A stretch of DNA of 33,685 bases from Gemmatimonadales bacterium (GTDB lineage Bacteria; Gemmatimonadota; Gemmatimonadetes; Gemmatimonadales; GWC2-71-9). The DNA is taken from the NCBI GenBank assembly GCA_013140635.1, contig JABFSM010000242.1:1-33685 (forward strand). The letters run 5' to 3'. A model generated the notes under the pieces. That model was not told the origin of the DNA and did no database searches. It worked only from the letters and a program-made list of their open reading frames with translations. This document shows, in pieces, positions 22,902 through 30,829 of the stretch (its first letter is position 1; every line of letters starts with the position of its first letter). A program made the position numbers and the translations under genes.

Positions 22902-23393
22902 CTTGGAGCTTCCTTTCAGGCGGACGCGGTGCCGCCAGTTGAATTGGTTGCCCTTCGATTACCCCTCTAGGCCATACGTAATGTCCCCCACCTGTGCTTC
23001 GGCACCGCACGCCCACAGACCGACGCCCTCCGGGGGTCTCTCGACCTGCTCGTCCTCAAGGCCCTTTCGCTCGCGCCGATGCACGGGTGGGGCATCAGCC
23101 AGCGTATCCAGCAGATCTCGGAGGGGGTGCTGGAAGTAAACCAGGGCTCCCTCTACCCCGCTCTGCAACGGCTGGAAAAGCGGGGGGCCGATCGTGAGCG
23201 AGTGGGCAACGACCGACAACAACCGATGAGCTTGCTACTACCGCCTTACCTCCGGCGGCCGGTGGGCGCTGCGGGAAGGCTAGTCGACCATGTTGCTTAT
23301 TGAAACTTCCAGAATCGCCCCGCCGTAACAATCGCGGGGGCGAGATTCGCTCCCAATTCGTCACCGCCAAGAAACGCCAAGAAATAGGTATTG
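22902..23393. other. 492-base region without an intact gene
   Basis: It holds the broken PadR gene (22981-23283, listed separately). From 23284 to 23393 lie two tandem CGCCAAGAAA units (23365-23384) directly before the Sel1 operon. I see no promoter with good -35 and -10 boxes. Confidence 0.6.
22981..23283 (+). pseudogene. PadR-family transcription regulator, degenerate
   Basis: The winged-helix N-terminus of PadR is readable in one frame from about 23027: 'LRGSLDLLVLKALSLAPMHGWGISQRI', 'VLEVNQGSLYPALQRLEKRG'. At the G-run near 23181-23187 one extra base shifts the frame; from 23191 the next frame continues 'IVSEWATTDNNR', then a TGA, then 'ACYYRLTSGGRWALREG' and TAG at 23281-23283. In intact relatives this part reads 'TTDNNRRARYYRLTSGGR', so the TGA and the Cys codon are each one C-to-T change from CGA and CGC. 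The only ATG in reach (22981) is in a different frame, pointing to a second shift near the start. The usual C-terminal helix is missing. PadR genes usually sit beside an ABC permease in this kind of genome. Confidence 0.8.
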
Positions 23394-24332
23394 ATGCGAC
23401 TGCCGATCTCCCCGGCCGCGAGGGCGCGCCGGGGCGCAATTCCCCTCTTCCTGCTCGCAGCGGCCGGCATTGCCCTCTTCGGGTGCCATCCCGGCACCGA
23501 GGAGGCTAAGCGCTTGACCCGCGTCTGCCAAACAGGAGACGTGGTCGCCTGCAACGCCCTCGGCCAGAAGCTGCTCAAAGGCGAGTATATCCTTCGGGAT
23601 GAGGGGCGTGCGGCGGGCCTGTTCAAGCAGGCATGCGAGGGCGGGGTTGCGGAAGGTTGCTCCCAACTCGGCGTGCTGCACCAGAACGGGACCGGGGTCC
23701 GCCGGGATTCGGCGCTGGCGCTTGGGCTCTACCGGCAGGGGTGCGAGGGCGGCGCGATGGACGGCTGTATGCGGCTCGGCCTCATGTATCGGGACAGCGT
23801 GGGCGTCCCGAAGGACCTCGCGCATGCGGCCGCTCTCTTTCAGCAGGCCTGCCAAGGCGCTCAGTTGACGGCATGCTCTCACCTCGGCGCGCTCTATGTG
23901 GCCGGCGGCGAAGGCGTGGCCCAGGATCCGGCTCGGGCCGCCGCCCTCTTCCAGCAGGCCTGCGACGGCAAAGTGGTATCCGGCTGCATCGGGGTCGGGC
24001 GATTATACGCGGCCGGAACGGGAGTGCCGAAAGACGAGCCTCGCGCGGTCCAGCTCTTCAAACAAGCGTGCGACGAAAGATCTCCCGCCGGATGCTTTGA
24101 GCTTGGCGATCTCTACTCGCTCGGCACGGGCGTCACGCAGGATTTCAAACGCGCCGCCGATTTGTACCAATACGCCTGCGATCGCGGGCACGGCAAAGCG
24201 TGCTACAGCCTGGGAATTCTCTACCAGAACAGGACAGGTGTCACCGGCCACCCCGCGCAGGGTGCCGCGTTGATCGCCCGAGCGTGCCGCCTCAAGTACA
24301 CCGAAGCATGTCCGAAGCCCAAGAGCACCTGA
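23394..24332 (+). CDS. Sel1-like repeat lipoprotein, cysteine-rich
   Basis: This encodes 312 residues from ATG 23394; a TTG three bases earlier is also in frame, and the ribosome site is weak (AGG about eight bases upstream). A basic N-terminus and 'PLFLLAAAGIALFGC' give a lipoprotein signal with Cys31. Then come about seven Sel1-like repeats of 36 residues: 'ACEGGVAEGCSQLGVLHQNGTGVRRD', 'ACQGAQLTACSHLGALYVAGGEGV', 'ACDGKVVSGCIGVGRLYAAGTGVPKD', 'ACDERSPAGCFELGDLYSLGTGV', 'ACDRGHGKACYSLGILYQNRTGV'. Each has two Cys, as in the Helicobacter Hcp proteins, where they form disulphides. The protein should face the periplasm and act as a scaffold. It is the first gene of the ABC operon; its stop overlaps the next start (TGATG). 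Confidence 0.85.
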   Translation: MRLPISPAARARRGAIPLFLLAAAGIALFGCHPGTEEAKRLTRVCQTGDVVACNALGQKLLKGEYILRDEGRAAGLFKQACEGGVAEGCSQLGVLHQNGTGVRRDSALALGLYRQGCEGGAMDGCMRLGLMYRDSVGVPKDLAHAAALFQQACQGAQLTACSHLGALYVAGGEGVAQDPARAAALFQQACDGKVVSGCIGVGRLYAAGTGVPKDEPRAVQLFKQACDERSPAGCFELGDLYSLGTGVTQDFKRAADLYQYACDRGHGKACYSLGILYQNRTGVTGHPAQGAALIARACRLKYTEACPKPKST

Positions 24333-25249
24333 TGCCATCCGGGGAACCACTGCTCAGGGCGGACCACCTCACCAAGCAGTATGGAAATGTCGTGGCGCTG
24401 AACGACGTCAGCTTCAGCATTCAAGGCGGCATCACCGGCATTCTTGGTGAAAACGGTGCAGGCAAGAGCACCGCCATCAAGATCTTTCTCGGACTGATCC
24501 GGGCAACGTCAGGCTCCGTCACGGTGCTCGGAGAAGAGGTCTCCGAAGGCGTCGGGATGCGCGCGCGGCTCGGGTACATGCCGGAGCATGACTGCCTCCC
24601 GACCCAGGTCAGCGCCGCCGAGTTCCTGACCCACATGGCCGAGGTGAGCGGCTTACCGCCCTCCACCGCGCGCACGCGTGCCGCCGACACCCTCCGGCAC
24701 ACCGGGCTCTTCGAGGAACGGTACCGCGCCATCGGCGGGTACTCGACCGGTATGAAGCAACGGGTCAAACTGGGCCAAGCCCTGGTGCATGACCCCGCCT
24801 TCGTCTTCCTGGACGAGCCGACGGCCGGCCTCGACCCCCTTGGGCGTGAGGAAATGCTGACCCTCGTCCGGAAGACGCACCGCGAGTTCGGCATCAGCGT
24901 GCTCTTCTCCTCCCACCTGATGGCCGATGTGGAACGCACCTGCGACCGAATCATCGTCCTGCAAGGCGGCCGGCTGGTGCAGTCCGGAGAAGTTGGGCAC
25001 TTCACCAAGGAAACGGCCACTGTCTTTATCGAGGTCGATAGCAACCGGGATCGTCTCACCGCCGCGCTCGAGCAGCGCGGTGTCGTCGTAACGCTCGACG
25101 GCGGCGGGCTCACTATTCTGGGCCCGGACGAGTCGGTTTACGATCATATCCGGGATGCGCTCGTCGAAGCCGAGGCCCCCCTCCGCCGCATGGCACCGCG
25201 GCGCCGCGCGCTGGCGGAGTTGTTCGAACGTGATGGTGGGACAGCATGA
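24332..25249 (+). CDS. ABC-2 type transporter ATPase, first pair
   Basis: This encodes 305 residues from ATG 24332, which overlaps the Sel1 stop in TGATG; ATG 24308 would give eight more residues and a 25-base overlap. Walker A is GENGAGKS (39-46), the signature YSTGMKQ (137-143), Walker B FVFLDEP (157-163) and the switch His195 in SSHL. The Q-loop position reads GYMPEHD rather than a Gln. All catalytic motifs are otherwise present, so the protein should hydrolyse ATP. A C-terminal beta-rich part (about 215-300) follows, as in CcmA/NatA-like ATPases. It pairs with the permease at 25246, joined by an ATGA overlap. Confidence 0.95.
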   Translation: MPSGEPLLRADHLTKQYGNVVALNDVSFSIQGGITGILGENGAGKSTAIKIFLGLIRATSGSVTVLGEEVSEGVGMRARLGYMPEHDCLPTQVSAAEFLTHMAEVSGLPPSTARTRAADTLRHTGLFEERYRAIGGYSTGMKQRVKLGQALVHDPAFVFLDEPTAGLDPLGREEMLTLVRKTHREFGISVLFSSHLMADVERTCDRIIVLQGGRLVQSGEVGHFTKETATVFIEVDSNRDRLTAALEQRGVVVTLDGGGLTILGPDESVYDHIRDALVEAEAPLRRMAPRRRALAELFERDGGTA

Positions 25250-26175
25250 GCGCCAAGCCGCCCGCCCTGCTGACCGCCCCGACCGGCACCGTCTTCGACA
25301 TCGGGTACCAGAACTACACCGGTGTACGTGAGGGGCGGGGCCGGGCTCGGCGCGCGGTCTTCAAGAATGGCCTCCGGATTGCCCTGGGGCTGGGCCGCGG
25401 TGGGCGCGCCAAGGCCCTTCCCTGGTTCTTCATCGGCCTGCTGTCGTCAATCGGCCTGGTCATGGCGCTGATGGCGGGGGCCGCGGAGCGGCTGGCCGGC
25501 CCGGGGGCGACGGAACGGCTCAACCTGCCGACACATTCCGACTTCTACGGCATTGCCTCGACCATTCTCTTCGTCTTCGCGGCGCTCGTCGGCCCGGAGC
25601 TGCTCTGCCGCGACCGGCGCGAAGGCACGATTCATCTGTACCTGGTGCGGCCGCTCACCGGGTCGGCCTATGTCGTGTCCCGGTGGCTGGCGTTCTTCAC
25701 CATCATGGTGGGTGCGACCTGGCTTCCGCAGATCATCCTGTTGCTTGGACTCTCGATGGGCGATCCCGCGCCCACCGCGTATCTGCGCACACATTGGCTC
25801 GACATCCCGCGTTTTCTGCTGGCGGGTATCGCGATGGCGGCGTACGCAACCACGCTCTCGATGCTCACCGCCTCGTTTACCACCCGGCGGGCCTACGCGT
25901 CGGTCTTTCTGGTGGGTCTGTTCCTGATCTCGGCGCCGTTCACCATGGGCATGTCTCAAGAGATCGGCGGGATGGCGGGCCAGTGGATCTCGATGTTCAG
26001 CCTCACCAACATCCCGGTGCACGTGAACGACCTGATCTTCGGCGAGGTGAGCGAAATCACCGAAGACGCTCCCGCGCGCCTCCTGCCGAAGGCGGTGCTG
26101 CTGGGCTGGTACTTCGTCTGGACCCTCGTGCCGGCCAGCCTGCTTTGGTGGCGCTACCGGCGGATGAAGCCATGA
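25246..26175 (+). CDS. ABC-2 type permease, first pair
   Basis: This encodes 309 residues; ATG 25246 overlaps the ATPase stop (ATGA). A soluble N-terminal 60 residues with 'FDIGYQNYTGVREGRGRARR' precede about six hydrophobic helices: 'LPWFFIGLLSSIGLVMALMAG', 'FYGIASTILFVFAALVGPELL', 'WLAFFTIMVGATWLPQIILLLGLSM', 'FLLAGIAMAAYATTLSMLTASF', 'AYASVFLVGLFLISAPFTMG' and 'LLGWYFVWTLVPASLLWW'. The motif 'LCRDRREGTIHLYLVRPLTGSAYVVSRW' after helix 2 is the coupling region typical of ABC-2 exporters ('..DR..GTL.LLLS.P'). Its stop overlaps the second ATPase start. The substrate is unknown. Confidence 0.9.
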   Translation: MSAKPPALLTAPTGTVFDIGYQNYTGVREGRGRARRAVFKNGLRIALGLGRGGRAKALPWFFIGLLSSIGLVMALMAGAAERLAGPGATERLNLPTHSDFYGIASTILFVFAALVGPELLCRDRREGTIHLYLVRPLTGSAYVVSRWLAFFTIMVGATWLPQIILLLGLSMGDPAPTAYLRTHWLDIPRFLLAGIAMAAYATTLSMLTASFTTRRAYASVFLVGLFLISAPFTMGMSQEIGGMAGQWISMFSLTNIPVHVNDLIFGEVSEITEDAPARLLPKAVLLGWYFVWTLVPASLLWWRYRRMKP

Positions 26176-27101
26176 GCGGCACCCCGGCACCGGTTATCCG
26201 GGTCGACGGCGTATCCCGCTGGTTCGGGAGTGTCGTGGCCGTGAGCGACGTCACGTTCGACGTGGCGCCCGGCATCACCGGACTGCTCGGCCCTAACGGC
26301 GCCGGCAAGACCACCCTGCTCCGCATGATGACCGGCCAGGCCGCCACGTCGAGCGGCACCCTCACCGTGTTCGGCCAGCCGGTGCGCGACAACCCGCCGC
26401 TCTACCGCCGCCTCGGGGTCATGTCGGAGCACGAAACCGTCTACGGCTTCATGACGGGCCGCGACTTTGTCCGGATGATGGGCCGGCTCCGGGGCGTCCC
26501 GGCGCTCGAGGATGCCGTGGACCGGGCCATCGACCTCGTCGATCTTGCCGACGCGCAGCACCGTCCGATGGATACCTACTCCCGCGGCATGCGGCAGCGC
26601 ATGCGCCTGGCCGCGACGTTGGTACACGACCCCGACATCCTGATTCTCGACGAGCCGCTCAACGGCGCGGACCCGAGGCAGCGGGTACACTTCCAGCACC
26701 TCCTCCGGCAACTCGCCGCGGATGGGCGGACCATCGTGCTCTCCTCTCACATCCTGGAGGAGGTCGAGCAGCTCGCGGAGACCGTCCTCCTCATCGTGAA
26801 TGGCAAGCTCGCCGCATCGGGAGGGTTCCGCGCCATCCGGGCGGCCCTCAATCAACGCCCCTACCACGTGCGAGTGATGTGCGACTCCCCCCGCAAGCTC
26901 GCCGCGGCCATCGTGTCGCTCGGCTCCGTCGACGCGGTGAACATCGATCCCGACGGGGCCATCGTGGTCTTGAGCCGGAACGTGCTCGATCTCCAAATCG
27001 AACTGCCCCGCTTGGCGCAGTCGGCCGGCATCAGCCTCCGCCGGGTGGAGCCGCTCGACGATTCGCTGGAGAGTGTCTTCGGCTACCTGGTGGAGGGCTA
27101 G
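26172..27101 (+). CDS. ABC-2 type transporter ATPase, second pair
   Basis: This encodes 309 residues; ATG 26172 overlaps the permease stop (ATGA). Walker A is GPNGAGKT (40-47), the signature YSRGMRQ (136-142), Walker B ILILDEP (156-162) and the switch His193. As in the first ATPase, the Q-loop reads VMSEHET with no Gln. The D-loop is 'NGADP', where 'GLDP' is usual. A C-terminal domain (about 225-305) with 'YHVRVMCDSPRKLAAAIVSLGSVDAVNIDPDGAIVVL' follows, ending in 'LEPLDDSLESVFGYLVEG'-type residues. It shares overall layout with the first ATPase, but the sequences are diverged, so the two pairs are likely an old duplication or a heteromeric complex. Confidence 0.95.
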   Translation: MSGTPAPVIRVDGVSRWFGSVVAVSDVTFDVAPGITGLLGPNGAGKTTLLRMMTGQAATSSGTLTVFGQPVRDNPPLYRRLGVMSEHETVYGFMTGRDFVRMMGRLRGVPALEDAVDRAIDLVDLADAQHRPMDTYSRGMRQRMRLAATLVHDPDILILDEPLNGADPRQRVHFQHLLRQLAADGRTIVLSSHILEEVEQLAETVLLIVNGKLAASGGFRAIRAALNQRPYHVRVMCDSPRKLAAAIVSLGSVDAVNIDPDGAIVVLSRNVLDLQIELPRLAQSAGISLRRVEPLDDSLESVFGYLVEG

Positions 27102-27105
27102 CGGC

Positions 27106-27819
27106 ATGGGCGCGGTCTACCTCCTGACGCTCCGCCAACTCTCCGGCCGCTGGCGAATCCTGATCATGACGGTCCTGGCCGCCATGCCGGTGATCTTCGC
27201 CGTGCTGACGCTCCGGTCCAAGGACGCGCCCTCCGTCATGGAGTTCGAAGTAGCCGTGCTGAGCGCCATGCTGGCCGGCTCGATCGCGCCGCTGGTGGTG
27301 CTCGCGATAGCGGCGGCCGCCTTTGCCAACGAGGTCGAAGACCGGACGATCGCCAACCTAACCCTCTCGCCCATTCCCCGATGGCACATTGTGGTGCCGA
27401 AGCTCCTGGCGGCCATCACCCTGGCCGGGCCGTTCATCGTGGTGAGTGCGCTGCTGACGGCCCACGTGTCCTTTCTTGGCGACGCGACGGCCACCATCGC
27501 CGTCACGGTCTCCGCCCTCGCCGGGGTGGCGCTCTACGCCTCGGCCTTCGTCTGGCTCGGCCTCGTCACTACCCAGGCTATCGGCATCGGGCTGCTCTAC
27601 ATCGTGCTCTGGGAAGGGTTCTTTGCCGGGTTCGTATCGGGCGCGCGGCTGCTGAGCATCCGGCACTACGCGATCGCGTTGATGCATGGAATGGACGAAC
27701 GACGGTTCGCCCTTGCCGAGCATTTGAGCCTGGGCGCCGCCATCGTCACGTCGATCGTCGTCTTTGCCGGGTTCCTGCTCCTCTCGGTCCGGCGGCTCCG
27801 CCGGATGGACATTCCCTAG
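27106..27819 (+). CDS. ABC-2 type permease, second pair
   Basis: This encodes 237 residues from ATG 27106, four bases after the ATPase stop, with GAGGG about ten bases upstream. There are six hydrophobic helices: 'ILIMTVLAAMPVIFAVLTL', 'VLSAMLAGSIAPLVVLAIAAAAF', 'LLAAITLAGPFIVVSALLTAHV', 'TIAVTVSALAGVALYASAFVWLGL', 'GIGLLYIVLWEGFFAGFVSG' and 'GAAIVTSIVVFAGFLLLSV'. 'NEVEDRTIANLTLSPIPRWHIVVPKLL' is the ABC-2 coupling motif. It is shorter than the first permease because it lacks the soluble N-terminus. It is the last operon gene; the hybrid kinase gene converges with a 7-base gap. Confidence 0.9.
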   Translation: MGAVYLLTLRQLSGRWRILIMTVLAAMPVIFAVLTLRSKDAPSVMEFEVAVLSAMLAGSIAPLVVLAIAAAAFANEVEDRTIANLTLSPIPRWHIVVPKLLAAITLAGPFIVVSALLTAHVSFLGDATATIAVTVSALAGVALYASAFVWLGLVTTQAIGIGLLYIVLWEGFFAGFVSGARLLSIRHYAIALMHGMDERRFALAEHLSLGAAIVTSIVVFAGFLLLSVRRLRRMDIP

Positions 27820-27826
27820 CCACGCA

Positions 27827-30800
27827 TCATGGCGCCCCGGCGGGCACCAACTCCAGCTCGAGTACCTCCCGAATCTTCCGACCCAGTGAGTCGGCGGTAA
27901 ACGGTTTGTGCAGGAAGGCAATGCCGGGCTTCAGAACCCCGTGCTGCACGATGGCCTCCTCGGTGTAGCCCGACATGTATATGACCCGGAGCCCGGGCCG
28001 CTTCTCGATTAGGCGCCGGGTCAGCTCCGGCCCACTGGCGCCCGGCATGACAACGTCAGTGAGCAGCACGTCGATCGTCTCGGTGGCCTCGAACATCTGT
28101 ATCGCATCATCGGCGTTGGAGGCGACCAGGACCGTATACCCCTGCCGCTCGAGGAGCCTCCGCACCAAATCGCGCAGCCCTTCGGCGTCCTCCACCACGA
28201 GCACCGTCTGCGTTCCAGTATGGGCCGGGCCCTTCGATGGCGTGGGCGCTTCCACCGCCGGCTCATTTGCCGCGCTCGGAAAGTAGACCTTGAACGAGGT
28301 CCCCCGGTTCAGCTCGCTGTACACGTTGATGCTGCCGCCAATCTGATTGACGATGCCGTGGACGGTGGCCAGCCCTAATCCGGTCCCCCGGCCGACTTCC
28401 TTCGTCGTAAAGAACGGCTCGAACAGCCGGTCCTGGACGGCGGCCGTCATGCCGCTCCCCGTGTCCGTGACCGTCAGCGCGACATAGGCGCCAGGGCGAA
28501 CCGATAGGTGGGTCTTGGGATAGTTCTCGTCCAGTTCGACGTTGGCGGTCTCCAGCGACAGGGTGCCGCCCTTGGGCATGGCGTCACGGGCATTGACCGC
28601 GAGGTTGAGGATGATCTGCTCCACCTGTCCGCGATCGGCCTTCACGGTGGAAAGCCCGGACTGGAGGCCGAGCTCGATCTTCACATCCTCCCCAATCAGG
28701 CGGGTAAGGATCGGGTGCACTCCGGTGACCACCGCATTCAGGTCGAGGAGTGTGGGTTCGACGATCTGCCTCCGGCTGAACGCCAAGAGCTGGCGGGTAA
28801 GTCTGGCGGCGCTCTCGCCGGCCCCCTGAATCTCTTCAATGTCCGCCCGCCGAGGGTCGAGTGGGTCGAGATCGGTAAGCAGCAACTCACAGTAGCCGAG
28901 AATGGCGGTCAACAGATTGTTGAAGTCGTGCGCTACCCCGCCGGCCAGCCGTCCGATCGCCTCCATCTTTTGTGCCTGGTGAAACTGCTCCTCGAGGGCA
29001 CGCCGTCCGGTCACGTCCATGGAAATGCCGATGGCCCGTACCGGCCGGCCCTGCTCATCGAGGCGGACCCGTCCGATACCGTTCAGCCACCGGATCGTGC
29101 CGTCGGGCCACGAGGCCCGGTGGACGACGGAAAAGTCCGAACCGGCCTGGATGGCCGCTTCGACCTCCGCCACCACCGACGTCCGATCGTCGGGATGAAT
29201 GCACGCGATGAACGCCTCGAATGTTCCGGTAAAGCTCTTGGGCGCCAAACCGTACTGCGCCTCGAGGGTTTCGGACCATCGGAGCTTGCCGGAACTGTAA
29301 TCCATGTCCCAAATGCCGACATTGGCGCTTTCCAGCGCAAACCGCATTCGCTCCTCCGCCGTCCGCAGCGCCTCAACCGCTAGGCTGTGCTCGGTGATAT
29401 CGGCGCCCGAACTCAAGACACCGACAATCTGATCACCGTCATTGCGGATCAGGGTGTTGCGCCACTGGAACAGCCGTTCCTCACCCGATCGAGTCAACAC
29501 CGGGTTCTCGACGATGGAGAGGTCTCCGTCGAGGAGTTTCTGAAAGCTCCCCCGCGTCGACTCCCGGATTCGCGCTGGGATGCAGGTCTCCAACCAGTCC
29601 ACGCCGCGGAGTTCTTCCGCGGTCCACCCCAGAACCGAGCAGGCGTAGCGATTGGCCAGCGTGACCTTCCCCCTCAGGTCCAGCGCCACCAGCATGACCT
29701 GGGCCGTGTCGAGGTACCGCTGCGAGCGGTCTCGCTCGATGCGCAGAATCTCTTCGACCCCGTTGCGTTCGAGAATTTCTCCCTCGAGCTCCTCGGCCCG
29801 CTTCTTTGCCAACGCGAAGAAATGGCTACCCTCGTAGATGCGCCCCACTTGCCCGGAGAGCGCCATGACGAGGTCTTCGTCATCTTGGGTAAACGCCCTT
29901 CCCTCATTACCGACGAAACAGATCCAGCCGAATACGAGACCGGGTGATGCAATGGGTGCGGCGAGGAACGACCGTACCTCGGGATGATTGGCGGGCCATT
30001 GGAGTCCGGCGGCATTCTCCCCGGCGTACTCACCGCGAAAGGTGCGCCGTTCGCCGATGACTTGCGCGAAGAACCCGGCGACAGGGTCCCCTGGCTTGAT
30101 CCAGGCATTCGCATCCATTCCGCTGGTGGCGACTCGCACCACCGTCCGGTCGTTGAGGTCGACGATGCCGAGGGTGACGTAGCTGGCGCCGAAGAGATCT
30201 CGGGAGGCCAGGCAGACATTCTCAAGGAGGCGCTCGGGATCCCGCTCGGAGGCCAGTTCCAAGCCGATGTTGATCAGCGCCCGCAGCCGCGCGTTGGCGC
30301 TTCTCAGGTCACCGGATTTCTCGGATAGCCGGTCGGAAAGCAACCCAAGGTACTCGCGATCGGCATCCGCCGTGGGCTGGGATGGCTCAGGCAGTTCCCC
30401 CTGCCCCGATCCTCCCGCGAGCGCCCGCCCAACCACCGCCAGCACCTCCTCGGCCTTGGCCGGCTTCGTCAGGACGTAGGACGCCCCGATGGAATGCGCC
30501 AAGTCTCTCGCGTCGCGCGCGCTATACGTTGCCGTGTAGAGCACCACCGGAGTGCCGCTGGTGGCAGGATCGAGCCGCAATTGCCTGACGAACTCGAAAC
30601 CATCCATCACCGGCATGAGGACATCGGTGATCACCAGATCGGGCCGCTCCGCCTGAGCCGCCGCCAGCCCTTGAGCGCCATCCGCCGCCTCGAGGAGCCT
30701 GTGCCCCTGCTCCCGCAGGAGCGCGCCCAGGAACGCCCGATTGGCGGAGAGATCGTCAACGACCAGAATGGTTGCGATACGATTATGCCGAGAGCTGGTG

Positions 30801-30829
30801 GCTGTGCATGACGAGCCGCCCACCGGCAT
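27827..30829 (-). CDS. Hybrid histidine kinase: receiver-GAF-PAS-PAS-HisKA-HATPase-receiver
   Basis: This encodes about 1000 residues from ATG 30829, but the start is doubtful: it lies inside the preceding gene (47-base overlap) and lacks a ribosome site. The first conserved residues start near 'IATILVVDDLSANR', 17 codons later. Order: receiver 1 (about 18-140, Asp69 in VITDVLMP, Lys122); coiled linker; GAF domain (about 185-335, 'LLENVCLASRDLFGASYVTLG'); PAS 1 (about 370-485); PAS 2 (about 490-612, 'ESANVGIWDMDYSSG', 'IHPDDR'); HisKA with H-box His634 in GGVAHDFNNLL; ATPase N-box 'NLAVNARDAM' (about 742) and 'TDTGSGM', 'GTGLGL'; receiver 2 (about 873-995, Asp925 in LLTDVVMP). Both receivers look competent. 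No transmembrane segment is seen, so it is probably cytoplasmic. Confidence 0.92.
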   Translation of the reverse strand: MPVGGSSCTATSSRHNRIATILVVDDLSANRAFLGALLREQGHRLLEAADGAQGLAAAQAERPDLVITDVLMPVMDGFEFVRQLRLDPATSGTPVVLYTATYSARDARDLAHSIGASYVLTKPAKAEEVLAVVGRALAGGSGQGELPEPSQPTADADREYLGLLSDRLSEKSGDLRSANARLRALINIGLELASERDPERLLENVCLASRDLFGASYVTLGIVDLNDRTVVRVATSGMDANAWIKPGDPVAGFFAQVIGERRTFRGEYAGENAAGLQWPANHPEVRSFLAAPIASPGLVFGWICFVGNEGRAFTQDDEDLVMALSGQVGRIYEGSHFFALAKKRAEELEGEILERNGVEEILRIERDRSQRYLDTAQVMLVALDLRGKVTLANRYACSVLGWTAEELRGVDWLETCIPARIRESTRGSFQKLLDGDLSIVENPVLTRSGEERLFQWRNTLIRNDGDQIVGVLSSGADITEHSLAVEALRTAEERMRFALESANVGIWDMDYSSGKLRWSETLEAQYGLAPKSFTGTFEAFIACIHPDDRTSVVAEVEAAIQAGSDFSVVHRASWPDGTIRWLNGIGRVRLDEQGRPVRAIGISMDVTGRRALEEQFHQAQKMEAIGRLAGGVAHDFNNLLTAILGYCELLLTDLDPLDPRRADIEEIQGAGESAARLTRQLLAFSRRQIVEPTLLDLNAVVTGVHPILTRLIGEDVKIELGLQSGLSTVKADRGQVEQIILNLAVNARDAMPKGGTLSLETANVELDENYPKTHLSVRPGAYVALTVTDTGSGMTAAVQDRLFEPFFTTKEVGRGTGLGLATVHGIVNQIGGSINVYSELNRGTSFKVYFPSAANEPAVEAPTPSKGPAHTGTQTVLVVEDAEGLRDLVRRLLERQGYTVLVASNADDAIQMFEATETIDVLLTDVVMPGASGPELTRRLIEKRPGLRVIYMSGYTEEAIVQHGVLKPGIAFLHKPFTADSLGRKIREVLELELVPAGAP

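Noticed and set aside
21817-23016. Single 399-codon frame joining the DUF2059-like gene with the DinB-like region
   Set aside because: The upstream two thirds are the DinB gene read in the wrong frame. A signal peptide with a ribosome site at 22293 marks the real start of the DUF2059-like protein.
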